DNA of 64,000 nucleotides from Muribaculum sp. An289 (lineage in GTDB: Bacteria > Bacteroidota > Bacteroidia > Bacteroidales > UBA932): contig NZ_NFIV01000005.1 of NCBI RefSeq assembly GCF_002159555.1, positions 159,861 through 223,860 of the forward strand. Reading direction: 5' to 3'. Below the pieces are notes generated by a model. The model was not told the origin of the DNA. It searched no databases and saw only the letters and a list, made by a program, of their open reading frames with translations. How positions within the stretch are numbered: position 1 is the first letter of the stretch; the number at the start of each line of letters is the position of its first letter. This document shows, piece by piece, positions 50,043 to 59,991 of this stretch. The position numbers and the translations under genes are program-made.

Positions 50043-51029
50043 ATGTTTCAGACGATAGAAATAGACGAAATCATCAGGCAATGTTTTACGGCATTGTCTT
50101 TCAAGCCATATCCGGAACATCTGTACGACCCTTTGAGGTACATGATTTCGATTGGCGGAAAACGGATCAGGCCGAGGCTGTGCCTTACCGCCTACAACCT
50201 GTTTTCGGACCGAATCGACAATTCCATCCTCAAACCGATGATGGCGATAGAGGTTTTCCATTGCTTTACCCTTATACACGACGATATAATGGATAATTCC
50301 GACCGTCGGCGCGGACAGCTTACGGTACACAGGAAATGGGATTCGAATACGGCGATACTTTCCGGAGACGTCATGTCCATAGAAGCCTATTCGCTGTTGT
50401 CGGAAGCCCCGGCCGAGATTCTTCCGGATGTCATGAGGCTGTTCAACGATACCGCAACGAAAGTGTGCGAAGGGCAGCAGCTGGATATGGACTTCGAAAA
50501 ATCGAGTGTGGTCACCCTCGACGAATACCTTAAAATGATAGGCCTGAAAACGGCGGTGCTCATCGCATGTTCCGGAAAAATGGGTGCCATGATAGCCGGT
50601 GCGCCGCGCAAGACCTGCGAAGCCATATACGATTACGGTTATTTCATCGGAATGGCGTTCCAGATTATGGACGATTATTTGGACACTTTCGGGGATTCGA
50701 TAATTTTCGGGAAGAACATAGGCGGAGACATAGTAAACAACAAGAAAAGCTGGCTTCTGGTATATGCGATGAAGACGGCTTCTTCGGAAAATTCCTCCCG
50801 TCTGCACGGGATACTCGCCATGCCTGTGGGCACACCGGAAGAGCGCGCTTCCAAGATTGCCGCGATGAAGGAGCTTTACATGGAGCTCGGAGCGGATTCC
50901 GCCGCCCTTTCGGAGATAGAAAAATATCATGTCAAGGCCATGGAGGCCCTGAAGGACTCTTCCCTTGAACCACGGCAGCTTGAGAGGTTGAGGGATTATC
51001 TCGAATCTTTGTTCAACAGGAAAAAATAG
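50043..51029 (+). CDS. Polyprenyl (farnesyl/geranylgeranyl) diphosphate synthase
   Basis: This encodes 328 residues. It is a trans-prenyltransferase that condenses IPP with allylic diphosphates to make the precursors of undecaprenyl and quinone side chains. The first aspartate-rich motif is LIHDDIMDNSDRRRG and the second is MDDYLDTFGD. GGKRIRPRLCL binds IPP, and KTAVLIACS and GKNIGGDIVNNKKSWL also fit. Medium-length products are suggested by size, but chain length cannot be read reliably. It starts a run of three same-strand genes with the U32 peptidase and the MATE exporter. Confidence 0.9.
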   Translation: MFQTIEIDEIIRQCFTALSFKPYPEHLYDPLRYMISIGGKRIRPRLCLTAYNLFSDRIDNSILKPMMAIEVFHCFTLIHDDIMDNSDRRRGQLTVHRKWDSNTAILSGDVMSIEAYSLLSEAPAEILPDVMRLFNDTATKVCEGQQLDMDFEKSSVVTLDEYLKMIGLKTAVLIACSGKMGAMIAGAPRKTCEAIYDYGYFIGMAFQIMDDYLDTFGDSIIFGKNIGGDIVNNKKSWLLVYAMKTASSENSSRLHGILAMPVGTPEERASKIAAMKELYMELGADSAALSEIEKYHVKAMEALKDSSLEPRQLERLRDYLESLFNRKK

Positions 51030-51118
51030 CGACCGGCCTCGGGCGGTTGGACCGGCATCGGAACCAGAACCGGCATCGGGACCGTCTCGGAACCAGTAGG
51101 AAAGGAGGACAGGCAGAG

Positions 51119-52384
51119 ATGGACAGGAAATCATTGGAAATAATGGCTCCGGCAGGGAGTTACGAGTCCCTTTGGGCTGCAATCCAGGGGAGGGCGGACT
51201 CAGTGTATTTCGGAGTTGACCGCCTGAACATGCGTTCGCATTCCGCGAACAATTTCCAGCTGTCCGATTTGCCCCAGGTGTGTGCAATTTGCCGCGAGCA
51301 CGGCCTTAAATCCTACCTTACACTTAATATCGTCCTCTATCAGGAGGACCTGGAGGAGATGAGGGACACCCTCAGGGTGGCCAAGGAAGCCGGCATCACA
51401 GCCGTAATAGCTTCGGACATGGCCGCCATAACCTACGCCCGCTCTTTGGGGCTCGAAGTACATATCTCCACCCAGCTCAGCATCTCCAACGTAGAGGCTC
51501 TCCGGTTCTATTCGGCCTATGCCGACGTAATCGTCCTTGCGAGGGAGCTCAACCTGCATCAGGTGAAGGAGATTCATGAAACCATAATCCGAGAGGGCAT
51601 CAAAGGTCCTTCGGGCCGTCTTGTCGAAATCGAGATGTTCGCCCACGGGGCGCTGTGCATGGCCATATCGGGAAAATGCTATCTGAGCCTGCACGAGTAC
51701 GGGGCTTCCGCCAATCGCGGTGCCTGCTACCAGATATGCCGCCGCGGATACGAAGTGACCGACCTCGAAACCGGTTCAAAACTCCATATTGACAACAAAT
51801 ATATCATGTCGCCGAAAGATTTGTGTACCATAGAATTCATGGACAAAATCATCGATGCGGGAGTGACCGTTTTCAAGATAGAGGGCAGGGCACGTTCCGG
51901 AGAATACGTGAAAAGGGCCGCTTCCGCCTACCGTACTGCCGCCGATGCGGTATGTGACGGGACATACACCCCGGAACTCGCGGCTTCCCTGAAAGAGGGC
52001 CTTTCCGAAGTTTTCAACCGCGGTTTCTGGGACGGCTATTATCAGGGTGCGCGACTCGGCGAATGGTGCGACGTCTATGGGAGCAAGGCTACAAAGAGGA
52101 AGGTATATGTGGGAAAAATAACGAATTATTTTGCCAAAATCGGTGTCGCGGAGATTTATATCGAATCGGGGGAACTTAGTGTCGGCGACCCGATACTGAT
52201 AATGGGACCGTCTACCGGGGTCGTGGAACTCACCGTTCCCGAAATCCGGGTGGACCTGGAACCTGTCGGAAGTTGTGGGAAAGGAACGTTCTGCTCCATC
52301 CCTCTCGGGGAGGCCGCCGGAGGCGAAGGTTTTAAACTGCGCCGGGGCGACAAGGTCTATCTTTTTAAGGAAACAGCACAATAA
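51119..52384 (+). CDS. U32 family peptidase (TrhP/RlhA-like)
   Basis: This encodes 421 residues from the ATG at 51119; an in-frame ATG 72 nt earlier would add a low-complexity basic leader (HRNQNRHRDRLG) encoded by a repeated CCGG-rich stretch. The U32 signature is seen in EIEMFAHGALCMAISGKCYLS and NRGACYQICRRGY, with the Cys residues that hold an Fe-S cluster in the tRNA/rRNA-hydroxylating members. LEIMAPAGSYESLWAAIQGRADSVYFG in part is the usual opening. The likely function is RNA 5-hydroxylation (prephenate-linked in TrhP) rather than proteolysis. The stop codon overlaps the MATE start (TAATG). Confidence 0.85.
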   Translation: MDRKSLEIMAPAGSYESLWAAIQGRADSVYFGVDRLNMRSHSANNFQLSDLPQVCAICREHGLKSYLTLNIVLYQEDLEEMRDTLRVAKEAGITAVIASDMAAITYARSLGLEVHISTQLSISNVEALRFYSAYADVIVLARELNLHQVKEIHETIIREGIKGPSGRLVEIEMFAHGALCMAISGKCYLSLHEYGASANRGACYQICRRGYEVTDLETGSKLHIDNKYIMSPKDLCTIEFMDKIIDAGVTVFKIEGRARSGEYVKRAASAYRTAADAVCDGTYTPELAASLKEGLSEVFNRGFWDGYYQGARLGEWCDVYGSKATKRKVYVGKITNYFAKIGVAEIYIESGELSVGDPILIMGPSTGVVELTVPEIRVDLEPVGSCGKGTFCSIPLGEAAGGEGFKLRRGDKVYLFKETAQ

Positions 52385-53781
52385 TGGCCGTGAAAGGAAT
52401 GAACCGGAGGATACTCAGGCTCGCGCTTCCGAGTATTCTCGCCAATATAACCGTCCCGCTTGTCGGGATGGCGGATACGGCCATAGCCGGACATCTCGGC
52501 CATGCTTCCTTTATCGGGGGCATTGCTGTGGGAACCATGCTTTTCGACCTTATTTACTGGAATTTCGGCTTTCTCAGGGTAGGTACGGGAGGGCTTGCCG
52601 CCCAGGCCTACGGACGTAAGGACGACAGTGATGCGGCAAGGATTTTCCTCAGGGGGCTTGTCACGTCCGTGCTCTGTGCCCTGGCCGTCTGGATTCTGCA
52701 ATGGGTGGTGGTGCAGGCGGCTTTCCTCGTCATAGACTGCACCCGGCAGGTCAAAGAGCTGGCCCTTACCTATTTTAATATAAGGATATGGGCGGCTCCC
52801 GCCACTCTTTCCATGTTCGTGTTCAAAGGCTGGTTCATCGGAATGCAGGATACGGTAAGGCCTATGGCCGTGGATATTTTCGTCAATGTTGCGAATATCG
52901 CCGCCAGCCTTTTCCTTGCCGTCAGGACACCCCTCGGTTTTGCCGGAGTGGCCTGGGGAACCGTATTTGCGCAGTATTCCGGACTGGCGCTTTCGATAAT
53001 TCTCCTTTTGTCCAAATACCGTCATGTTTTCAAAGGGGTCGGCCTGCGCGAATCCATGGGAGGCGGTCGGCTGTCATCGTTTTTCAGGATGAACGGCAAC
53101 CTGTTCATCCGCTCGGTCTGCATCATACTCGTTTATATTGGATTTACGACGATATCGGCCCGTTTCGGGGATGAACTTCTTGCGGTTGGGTCGATACTCA
53201 TGAAACTCCTTATGATTTTTTCATTCTTTATAGACGGTTTCGCATACGCGGGCGAGGCCCTTTCCGGCAGGTACGTGGGGGAGATGCGTTACGATTGTTT
53301 CAAGGATGCCGTACGCCGGATTTTCGTATGGGGAACGTCCATATCGGTGATTTTCCTTTTCGTTTACGGTATTGCGGGAAAATATCTTTTGCAGCTGATG
53401 ACGGACGAGAGGACGGTGGTGGAACTTGCCATGTCGTATATGCCGTGGCTGATGCTCATGCCGCTTCTCGGATGTGCGGCCTTCATCTGGGACGGGGTCT
53501 TCGTCGGTGCCACTGAGACCAAATGCATACGCAATTCGATGATTTATGCGATGGCCGGCTTTTTCATCTGTTATTATGCAGGGGCCGCATTGCTGGGAGT
53601 TCCCGTTTCCGGACTGGTGGAGGGGCCGGTGTCGGTGGCGGGCGACGGGACTTTCACAGTCCTGCGTGAAGCATCGCTCGGCATACATGTCCTGTGCGGG
53701 GCGTATTTCGTGCATCTTATCGTAAGGAGTGCATATATGACCCTGTGCTACAGGTCCCTTGTGAAGAAAAAATTTTATTAA
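52384..53781 (+). CDS. MATE family efflux transporter
   Basis: This encodes 465 residues with 12 predicted membrane helices in two six-helix bundles. The N-terminal LPSILANITVPLVGMADTAIAGHLG contains the conserved Pro and Asp of DinF-type MATE transporters, and LFDLIYWNFGFLRVGTGGLAAQAYG in part follows. The sodium- or proton-coupled export substrate is not predictable. Its ATG shares bases with the stop of the U32 gene, so the two are translationally coupled. It ends just before the str operon promoter and no terminator is obvious between them. Confidence 0.92.
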   Translation: MAVKGMNRRILRLALPSILANITVPLVGMADTAIAGHLGHASFIGGIAVGTMLFDLIYWNFGFLRVGTGGLAAQAYGRKDDSDAARIFLRGLVTSVLCALAVWILQWVVVQAAFLVIDCTRQVKELALTYFNIRIWAAPATLSMFVFKGWFIGMQDTVRPMAVDIFVNVANIAASLFLAVRTPLGFAGVAWGTVFAQYSGLALSIILLLSKYRHVFKGVGLRESMGGGRLSSFFRMNGNLFIRSVCIILVYIGFTTISARFGDELLAVGSILMKLLMIFSFFIDGFAYAGEALSGRYVGEMRYDCFKDAVRRIFVWGTSISVIFLFVYGIAGKYLLQLMTDERTVVELAMSYMPWLMLMPLLGCAAFIWDGVFVGATETKCIRNSMIYAMAGFFICYYAGAALLGVPVSGLVEGPVSVAGDGTFTVLREASLGIHVLCGAYFVHLIVRSAYMTLCYRSLVKKKFY

Positions 53782-53805
53782 ACATGCCATATTGTTGATA
53801 ACATG

Positions 53806-53836
53806 TTGGTAATGTGAAAAAATATATCTATCTTTG
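53806..53836 (+). promoter_or_regulatory. str operon promoter TTG-N20-TATCTTTG
   Basis: TTG at 53806-53808 and TATCTTTG at 53829-53836 lie 52 nt upstream of the rpsL ATG at 53889. It is the best-matched ribosomal promoter in the window. Confidence 0.75.
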
Positions 53837-53888
53837 CATCCCGCAAAAGTGCGGTATAGTAACATAAAGTAAAGATTTACAAGTATTT

Positions 53889-54272
53889 ATGCCAACAATT
53901 CAACAGTTAGTTCGCAAAGGACGCGAGGTTATTGTCGAGAAGAGCAAATCTCGCGCGTTGGATGCTTGTCCTCAGAGAAGGGGGGTTTGCGTGCGCGTTT
54001 ATACGACTACGCCTAAAAAGCCTAATTCGGCTATGCGTAAAGTCGCTCGTGTACGTCTTACCAACCAGAAAGAGGTCAATGCCTACATACCTGGCGAAGG
54101 ACACAACCTCCAGGAGCACTCAATCGTGCTTGTCCGCGGAGGCCGTGTGAAGGATCTCCCAGGTGTGCGTTACCACATCCTTAGAGGAGCTTTGGATACT
54201 GCCGGCGTAGATGGAAGGACTCAGAGCCGTTCCCTCTATGGTACGAAGAGACCAAAGAAATCTAAGAAGTAA
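53889..54272 (+). CDS. rpsL: 30S ribosomal protein S12
   Basis: This encodes 127 residues, the decoding-centre protein of the small subunit. [17 protein letters not shown] and [17 protein letters not shown], then [11 protein letters not shown], are conserved. The two lysines that are usually changed in streptomycin resistance (in PKKPNS and VKDLPG) have the sensitive, wild-type form. It is the first gene of rpsL-rpsG-fusA-rpsJ, 27 nt before rpsG, under a strong promoter. Confidence 0.98.
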   Translation: MPTIQQLVRKGREVIVEKSKSRALDACPQRRGVCVRVYTTTPKKPNSAMRKVARVRLTNQKEVNAYIPGEGHNLQEHSIVLVRGGRVKDLPGVRYHILRGALDTAGVDGRTQSRSLYGTKRPKKSKK

Positions 54273-54299
54273 TTTTAATTTTTAAATTTTTCTGTAAAA

Positions 54300-54776
54300 A
54301 TGAGAAAATCGAAGCCTAAAAAGAGGATTCTACTTCCTGATCCTAAGTTTCACGATGCAGAGGTTACCCGCTTCGTGAACAATCTTATGTTGCAGGGGAA
54401 GAAGAGTATCGCGTATTCTATTTTTTACGATGCCATTGACATGGTGGGCGAGAAGATGAAAGATTCTGACAAGGCTCCTCTGGATATATGGAGGAAGGCC
54501 CTTGAAAACGTGACGCCTCAGGTCGAGGTTAAAAGCCGTCGCGTTGGAGGTGCCAACTTCCAGGTTCCGACCGAGGTGCGCCCGGAAAGAAAGGTGTCGT
54601 TGAGCATGAAGAACATGATACTTTATGCACGTAAGCGTTCCGGACATTCGATGTCGGAAAAACTCGCTGCCGAAATCATTGCTGCTTACAACAATGAAGG
54701 CGGTGCGTTCAAGAGAAAAGAAGATATGCACAAGATGGCCGAGGCAAACAAGGCTTTTGCGCATTTCCGCTTCTAA
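54300..54776 (+). CDS. rpsG: 30S ribosomal protein S7
   Basis: This encodes 158 residues. S7 binds the 3' major domain of 16S rRNA and starts assembly of the 30S head. Conserved blocks are [37 protein letters not shown] (here [20 protein letters not shown]), [14 protein letters not shown] and [26 protein letters not shown] in part. The length is normal. It lies between rpsL and fusA in the same transcript (54 nt before fusA). Confidence 0.98.
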   Translation: MRKSKPKKRILLPDPKFHDAEVTRFVNNLMLQGKKSIAYSIFYDAIDMVGEKMKDSDKAPLDIWRKALENVTPQVEVKSRRVGGANFQVPTEVRPERKVSLSMKNMILYARKRSGHSMSEKLAAEIIAAYNNEGGAFKRKEDMHKMAEANKAFAHFRF

Positions 54777-54830
54777 AAACCCTGTCGCAATACGGTGCAG
54801 GGATGCAATTTGGGATATTAACTTGAAAAT

Positions 54831-56948
54831 ATGGCAAGAGACCTAAAATACACGAGAAACATTGGTATAATGGCCCACATAGATGCGGGTAAGACTACCA
54901 CGTCCGAGCGTATCCTGTATTATACCGGGAAGACCCATAAAATCGGCGAAGTCCATGAAGGGGCTGCGACGATGGACTGGATGGTGCAGGAGCAGGAACG
55001 TGGCATTACCATAACATCTGCGGCCACTACCGCATTCTGGAAGTACAAGGATGATACTTATCAGATAAACCTGATAGATACTCCGGGGCACGTGGATTTC
55101 ACAGTAGAGGTTGAACGGTCGCTCCGCGTACTGGACGGGACCGTGGCGACTTTCTGTGCGGTCGGACGTGTACAGCCCCAGTCCGAGACTGTCTGGAGAC
55201 AGGCTGACAAGTACCGTGTTCCTAAAATAGCATACGTGAACAAGATGGACCGCGTAGGAGCGGATTTCCTGGCTGTTGTCGATGAGATTAAGGAAAAACT
55301 CGGGGCAAGGGCCGTGCCTATCTGCCTCCCTATCGGTGCTGAGGATAAATTTGAAGGAATTGTCGATCTTTTGTCGCAAAAGGCTCTCATATATGATTCC
55401 GAAGGGAAGGAACTGGTAAATTACCATGTCGCCGATGTACCTGAGGAAATGAAGGCCGATGTGGCCCTGTGGCGCGAAAGACTCATAGAGGCTGCTGCCG
55501 AATATGACGAGTCGCTGATGGAGAAATTCTTCGAGGATCCGGATTCCATATCCGAGGAAGAGGTCATCTCCGCTTTGCGCAAAGCGACGATAGACATGGC
55601 CATAGTGCCTATATGCTGCGGCTCTTCGTTCAAGAACAAGTGCGTGCAGTTCCTTCTGGATGCTGTGATACGCTATCTCCCTTCTCCTCTGGACAAGGGC
55701 GCCGTTACCGGTACCAATCCTGAAACGGGTAAGGAAGAGCACAGGTCTCCGAATGCCAAAGAGCCTTTCTGCGGTCTTGTGTTCAAGATTGCCACTGATC
55801 CTTTCGTCGGCCGCCTTGCTTTTCTCAGGGCATATTCCGGCCGTCTCGATGCCGGTTCATACGTCCTCAATACGAGGTCCGGCAAGAAAGAACGCGTGGC
55901 GAGACTGTATCAGATGCACTCGAACAAGCAGAATGCCATTGATTTTGTCGAGGCCGGCGATATATGTGCGGCTGTAGGTTTCAAGGATCTCCGTACCGGA
56001 GATACGATTTGCGCCGAGCAGGCTCCTATCGTCCTTGAGTCCATGACTTTCCCTGATCCGGTTATCGGTCTTGCCGTAGAGCCTAAGACCCAGAAGGATT
56101 TGGACAAGTTGGGAATAGCCCTGGGCAAACTCGCCGAAGAGGACCCTACGTTTACCGTACAGTCCAATCAGGAAACCGGTCAGACCATCATCAGCGGTAT
56201 GGGCGAGCTTCACCTCGATATCATCGTGGACCGTCTTCGTCGTGAATTCGGTGTCGAAATCAACCAGGGCGCTCCTCAGGTCAACTACAAGGAAGCCATC
56301 ACAGGTACGGTACAGCACCGTGAGGTATTCAAGAAGCAGACCGGCGGCCGTGGTAAATTCGCCGATATCATTGTAGAGATCGGGCCTGCCGATGAAGGAG
56401 TCACAGGTCTCCAGTTCATCGATGAAGTCAAAGGAGGAAATATCCCTAAGGAGTTCATCCCTTCTGTAGAGAAAGGATTCAAGGCTGCCATGGCGAACGG
56501 AGTTCTAGCCGGCTACGAAGTGACTTCCATGAAAGTTGTGCTGAAAGACGGATCTTTCCATCCTGTCGATTCCGACCAGCTTTCATTCGAAATCTGTGCC
56601 CGTCAGGCCTTCCGCAAGGCAGTCCCTAAGGCAAAACCTGTCTTGATGGAACCTATCATGTCCTTGGAGGTCGTTACCCCTGAAGACTATATGGGTGACA
56701 TCGTAGGTGACCTCAACCGTCGCCGCGGACAGATTACCAACATGGACTCGAAGGGCAATGCAAGGATTGTCAAAGCCGAAGTTCCGCTTTCCGAGCAATT
56801 CGGTTATGTTACGGTTCTGCGTACCCTTTCTTCCGGCCGTGCGACAAGTACGATGGAATTCTCCCATTATGCGGAGGTTCCTGCAAACATTGCAAAAGAA
56901 GTTATCGAGAAAAGCGGAAATCGCAGAATCTCAGATGATGACGAGTAA
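54831..56948 (+). CDS. fusA: Elongation factor G
   Basis: This encodes 705 residues. It is the translocation GTPase. The G domain has [20 protein letters not shown] (G1, residues 9-28), [11 protein letters not shown] (G2), DTPGHVDF (G3) and [10 protein letters not shown] (G4). Domains II-V follow, with the [14 protein letters not shown] motif of domain III, the [20 protein letters not shown] region of domain IV, and the RRGQI block of domain V. Bacteroidota often encode a second EF-G (EF-G2) for recycling; position in the str operon indicates that this is the housekeeping copy. The spacing to rpsJ is 28 nt. Confidence 0.98.
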   Translation: MARDLKYTRNIGIMAHIDAGKTTTSERILYYTGKTHKIGEVHEGAATMDWMVQEQERGITITSAATTAFWKYKDDTYQINLIDTPGHVDFTVEVERSLRVLDGTVATFCAVGRVQPQSETVWRQADKYRVPKIAYVNKMDRVGADFLAVVDEIKEKLGARAVPICLPIGAEDKFEGIVDLLSQKALIYDSEGKELVNYHVADVPEEMKADVALWRERLIEAAAEYDESLMEKFFEDPDSISEEEVISALRKATIDMAIVPICCGSSFKNKCVQFLLDAVIRYLPSPLDKGAVTGTNPETGKEEHRSPNAKEPFCGLVFKIATDPFVGRLAFLRAYSGRLDAGSYVLNTRSGKKERVARLYQMHSNKQNAIDFVEAGDICAAVGFKDLRTGDTICAEQAPIVLESMTFPDPVIGLAVEPKTQKDLDKLGIALGKLAEEDPTFTVQSNQETGQTIISGMGELHLDIIVDRLRREFGVEINQGAPQVNYKEAITGTVQHREVFKKQTGGRGKFADIIVEIGPADEGVTGLQFIDEVKGGNIPKEFIPSVEKGFKAAMANGVLAGYEVTSMKVVLKDGSFHPVDSDQLSFEICARQAFRKAVPKAKPVLMEPIMSLEVVTPEDYMGDIVGDLNRRRGQITNMDSKGNARIVKAEVPLSEQFGYVTVLRTLSSGRATSTMEFSHYAEVPANIAKEVIEKSGNRRISDDDE

Positions 56949-56976
56949 AAATGATTAATAAAAGAATTTAATTGAT

Positions 56977-57282
56977 ATGAGTCAGAAAATCAGGATAAAG
57001 CTTAAATCATACGATCACATGCTTGTTGACAAGTCTGCAAAAAAGATCGTTGATACGGTATTGTCTACCGGTGCTGAGGTCAAAGGTCCTATTCCTCTTC
57101 CTACAGACAAGAAGATATTTACCGTAAACCGCTCGACCTTCGTAAACAAGAAGGCCCGCGAACAGTTCGAGCTCAATTCTTTCTGCCGCCTTTTGGATAT
57201 ATACAGTTCAAACCCTAAGACAGTTGACGCTCTTATGAAACTTGAACTCCCAAGCGGTGTCGATGTTGAGATCAAGGCTTGA
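56977..57282 (+). CDS. rpsJ: 30S ribosomal protein S10
   Basis: This encodes 101 residues. S10 is a head protein of the 30S subunit and, as NusE, a transcription antitermination factor. [44 protein letters not shown] in part, and [26 protein letters not shown] in part are conserved. In most Bacteroidales rpsJ leads straight into rplC and the S10-spc operon. Here a 14-bp terminator hairpin begins 27 nt after its stop and lipoprotein genes follow, so the ribosomal gene run ends with this gene. Confidence 0.97.
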   Translation: MSQKIRIKLKSYDHMLVDKSAKKIVDTVLSTGAEVKGPIPLPTDKKIFTVNRSTFVNKKAREQFELNSFCRLLDIYSSNPKTVDALMKLELPSGVDVEIKA

Positions 57283-57308
57283 CATACAAGCCGTCATGTA
57301 CATTTAAT

Positions 57309-57350
57309 AACCGGTTGTTTTTATTGTCAGTCAAATAAAAACAACCGGTT
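57309..57350 (+). terminator. Terminator after rpsJ
   Basis: CCGGTTGTTTTTAT (57311-57324) and ATAAAAACAACCGG (57335-57348) pair perfectly, extended by AA/TT outside, with a 10-nt loop. It closes the rpsL-rpsG-fusA-rpsJ unit. Confidence 0.88.
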
Positions 57351-57440
57351 TCAACTTGTAAGCAGATGGAAGAAAAATCATGGCATAAAAGATATTTTCA
57401 TTAAATCAGACCAGTGTGATGGTATTGGTAATTATTTTAT

Positions 57441-57448
57441 TAACTTTG
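57441..57448 (+). promoter_or_regulatory. -7 box TAACTTTG for the lipoprotein operon
   Basis: TAACTTTG at 57441-57448, about 100 nt before the ATG at 57545 and 36 nt before an alternative ATG at 57485. Confidence 0.5.
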
Positions 57449-57544
57449 TGATTTGAAAATGTAATCTACCTGCACGAAATCTTAATGAAGCTCTGGATAT
57501 CTACAGGTAATGAAAGTTTATTAATAGAGCTTTGCCGATGTTTT

Positions 57545-58384
57545 ATGATAAGAAAATTTTTAATACCGTGTTTTTTGGGTTGTTTCTTTTTCGTGGCAGC
57601 CTGTGACAAGAACAATGGAAGCGATCCGAATCCGCCCGTGCCGGATGAGATTACTTTCAATATGATTAAAGACAGCGTTTCCGCTCCTTTGGATGGAGGC
57701 GATTTGTCACTTGGATATTTTTTGTCTTCCCGTCCTGAAGAGGGGCAATTTGTAGTGACGATGCTTTCCGGAGAATCATGGGTTTCGTATGTTGCCGATG
57801 ACCCTGAATCGAATACGATTACTGTGAATGTAGAGAGGAATGACGGCGAGCCGAGGGAGGGCATTTTGGCCATTCGCTTCGACTACAACGGGGGCAGCCT
57901 TCTTGATTCCGTGACCATAAGCCAGGACGGCAGAGACTACGATGTGTTTATTGAGGCAAAGGATCTTGACGGAGAGTACTATACCGGTGAAAAAGATTAC
58001 TATATCTGGGTTTCGACCCTCGGTATGTGGGAGGACGGGTCTGAAGGTTTGAATATAGACCTGTTTGCAGAAGGAGAGCCTGAACTAGAGGATTATCTGT
58101 GGAACGGCACGCCTTATAAGAGAGTGATTTCCATACCTGAAGGAACTTACACCTTCGATCCGAGTTCGCATGCTCCCGGAACATTCTCCAACCGTTCTTT
58201 CTACGGAGTGGCTTCAGGTTATTATTACATCCCTCAGTACTATGTTACGGAAGGTACTGTTTGGGTGAAACATCTGGAAGGAGGGGTTACCCAGTTCGAT
58301 GCGCGTGTTCTGTGTACGGATGGCAAGTGGTACCGCCTTTCATATACGGGCGACTTTACAGGCCTCGCCTATGTTAATGAGTAA
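57545..58384 (+). CDS. BACON-domain lipoprotein (operon gene 1)
   Basis: This encodes 279 residues from the ATG at 57545, which gives a compact lipoprotein signal (IRKFLIPCFLGCFFFVAAC, Cys at residue 20); an earlier ATG at 57485 would place 20 polar residues before it. Residues about 35-130 form a BACON-like domain (ITFNMIKDSVSAPLDGGDLSL, SWVSYVADD, ITVNVERNDGEPREGILAI, VTISQDGRD). A second all-beta module follows (YDVFIEAKDLDGEYYTGEKDYYIWV in part; SIPEGTYTFDP). It is likely displayed on the surface; the ligand is unknown. It starts a four-gene unit with tight spacing. Confidence 0.75.
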   Translation: MIRKFLIPCFLGCFFFVAACDKNNGSDPNPPVPDEITFNMIKDSVSAPLDGGDLSLGYFLSSRPEEGQFVVTMLSGESWVSYVADDPESNTITVNVERNDGEPREGILAIRFDYNGGSLLDSVTISQDGRDYDVFIEAKDLDGEYYTGEKDYYIWVSTLGMWEDGSEGLNIDLFAEGEPELEDYLWNGTPYKRVISIPEGTYTFDPSSHAPGTFSNRSFYGVASGYYYIPQYYVTEGTVWVKHLEGGVTQFDARVLCTDGKWYRLSYTGDFTGLAYVNE

Positions 58385-58417
58385 GCGAATTACTAACTAA
58401 TCAAATTAGTCTTAATT

Positions 58418-59962
58418 ATGAAAAAGAACGTTTTGGCAGTCCTTATGGCTGCAAGTATGATTTTAGCCGCGTCCTGCGATAAGAACCGTGGTAATGATAA
58501 TCCTCCGGAAACGGCGGATCCTAAAGTAACGGTCTCTATCGATACTGTTACGGCTTATTCCTTTACATATACTGTAAGTCCATCCGACGCCGAAACTGTG
58601 GCATGGATGGTTCTCTCCGCAGATGAGCCAGTCCCTACTGCCGAAGACATTATTGCTAACGGCGAGAGGATGAATGCTACAGTGCCGTCCATAACCCGCA
58701 CGGCAGAAAACCTTACTCCTGAAACCGGATATATTGTAGTAGCTGCCGCATCCAGCGAGGATGTATACAGCGAAGTCGCTACTCAGAGCGTGACTACTTC
58801 CGAGGAGCTGTTGGTGCCTACGGTGACAATAGGGGAGTTCACAAGGCTCACTCGTACGGCGGCCACCTTTACATATAGCCACACCGATGCAGCAAGAGTG
58901 TCCTACATGGCGATTGTACAAGGTAACGAGATCCCTGCACCGGAGCAGATTCTGGCAGAGGGAGTATCCATCGACCCGGCCGCTTCCGAGGCTACTGTCG
59001 ATAATCTTGCCGCTGGCCAAAGGTATGTACTTGCATTGGCGGCTGTTTCTGATAAGGACATGTACAGCGAAGTAAGCGATACGACTTTCGTGACTATGAA
59101 CGCATATCTGGCAGACGAGGATGTGTCGGACGTGGTATTTTCGGATGTGCAGGCCAAAATTAATGGCAATTATATCACTGCCGTATTCACTGACGAGTCT
59201 GGAACAACCTCTCTTCAGGTTGCTTTTTACGCCACTTTGGTGGATAAAAAGGTTCCGGATGACACTTATGAGGTAGCTCCGGACAATTTGCAGACAGAGG
59301 GTATCAAGCCAGGCATCGCATACGGTGAAAACGACTATGAATACACGGTACTGTCTCTTGAAGGCGGCGCTGAGCTCGGGCAGATCGACTCCGGTACCAT
59401 GGCGGTTGGAGATGGAGTTTATACATTTAATTTTACTTTCAACGAATACTTTAATTTCTCGGGTACTTTCAACGGTGAGATATCTTTCGAGTCCGCTCTC
59501 GGGTCTACACTTAACGGAGATTATCCGGAGGCTAACTTCAGCAGTGGAGAAGCGGTTTCATTCAAAGCATATAACTGGACAGACGGTTCCGATGACAGTT
59601 ATGTACGTTTCCTTATTGACGATGAGGGCGGAGACAAGTTCTATGGTGAGATTTTCACTCATACCGCCGCAATTCCTCTCGGTACGTTCCAAGCGAACAG
59701 CGGAGAAGGCTTTGAAGAAGGTACATTTAAAATAGGCGAATGCAGTACCGTAAGTAAAATAAGGAATTCAGGAACTGCTTTGGAAATAAAGCCTGACAGG
59801 TCAGATAAAAGTACATGGTCGGCGGCGCCTGCTGCAGATGGTACTATTACAATAACCGACAACGGTAACGGCACCTATACTCTGTCATTTGACCTGTACG
59901 ATGACATAGGCTACAACTTCAAGGGTACTTATACAGGTGAACTTACAAGGTTATATTTTTAA
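58418..59962 (+). CDS. Lipoprotein with two FN3-like repeats (operon gene 2)
   Basis: This encodes 514 residues with a signal ending in LAASC (Cys20). Two related beta modules lie at about residues 35-130 and 135-225. Both carry the pattern S-F-T-Y-x-x-S/H-x-D-A-x-x-V, a P-T-A-E-x-I-L/I-A-x-G loop (PTAEDIIANG, PAPEQILAEG) and Y-x-V-A-A-A-S-x-x-D-x-Y-S-E-V (VVAAASSEDVYSEV, ALAAVSDKDMYSEV), so they arose by duplication. The C-terminal half is a larger beta domain with GTFNGEISFESALGS and GNGTYTLSFDLYDD. No enzyme motif is seen. Repeats of this type are widespread in Alistipes-like surface lipoproteins. Confidence 0.75.
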   Translation: MKKNVLAVLMAASMILAASCDKNRGNDNPPETADPKVTVSIDTVTAYSFTYTVSPSDAETVAWMVLSADEPVPTAEDIIANGERMNATVPSITRTAENLTPETGYIVVAAASSEDVYSEVATQSVTTSEELLVPTVTIGEFTRLTRTAATFTYSHTDAARVSYMAIVQGNEIPAPEQILAEGVSIDPAASEATVDNLAAGQRYVLALAAVSDKDMYSEVSDTTFVTMNAYLADEDVSDVVFSDVQAKINGNYITAVFTDESGTTSLQVAFYATLVDKKVPDDTYEVAPDNLQTEGIKPGIAYGENDYEYTVLSLEGGAELGQIDSGTMAVGDGVYTFNFTFNEYFNFSGTFNGEISFESALGSTLNGDYPEANFSSGEAVSFKAYNWTDGSDDSYVRFLIDDEGGDKFYGEIFTHTAAIPLGTFQANSGEGFEEGTFKIGECSTVSKIRNSGTALEIKPDRSDKSTWSAAPAADGTITITDNGNGTYTLSFDLYDDIGYNFKGTYTGELTRLYF

Positions 59963-59991
59963 TAGAAATTTTGTATCGAAGTAAATAAATT

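Noticed and set aside
49941..51287. 448-codon minus-strand frame over the prenyl synthase gene
   Set aside because: Pure antisense of a gene with DDIMD and DDYLD motifs; no signal, domain or promoter of its own.
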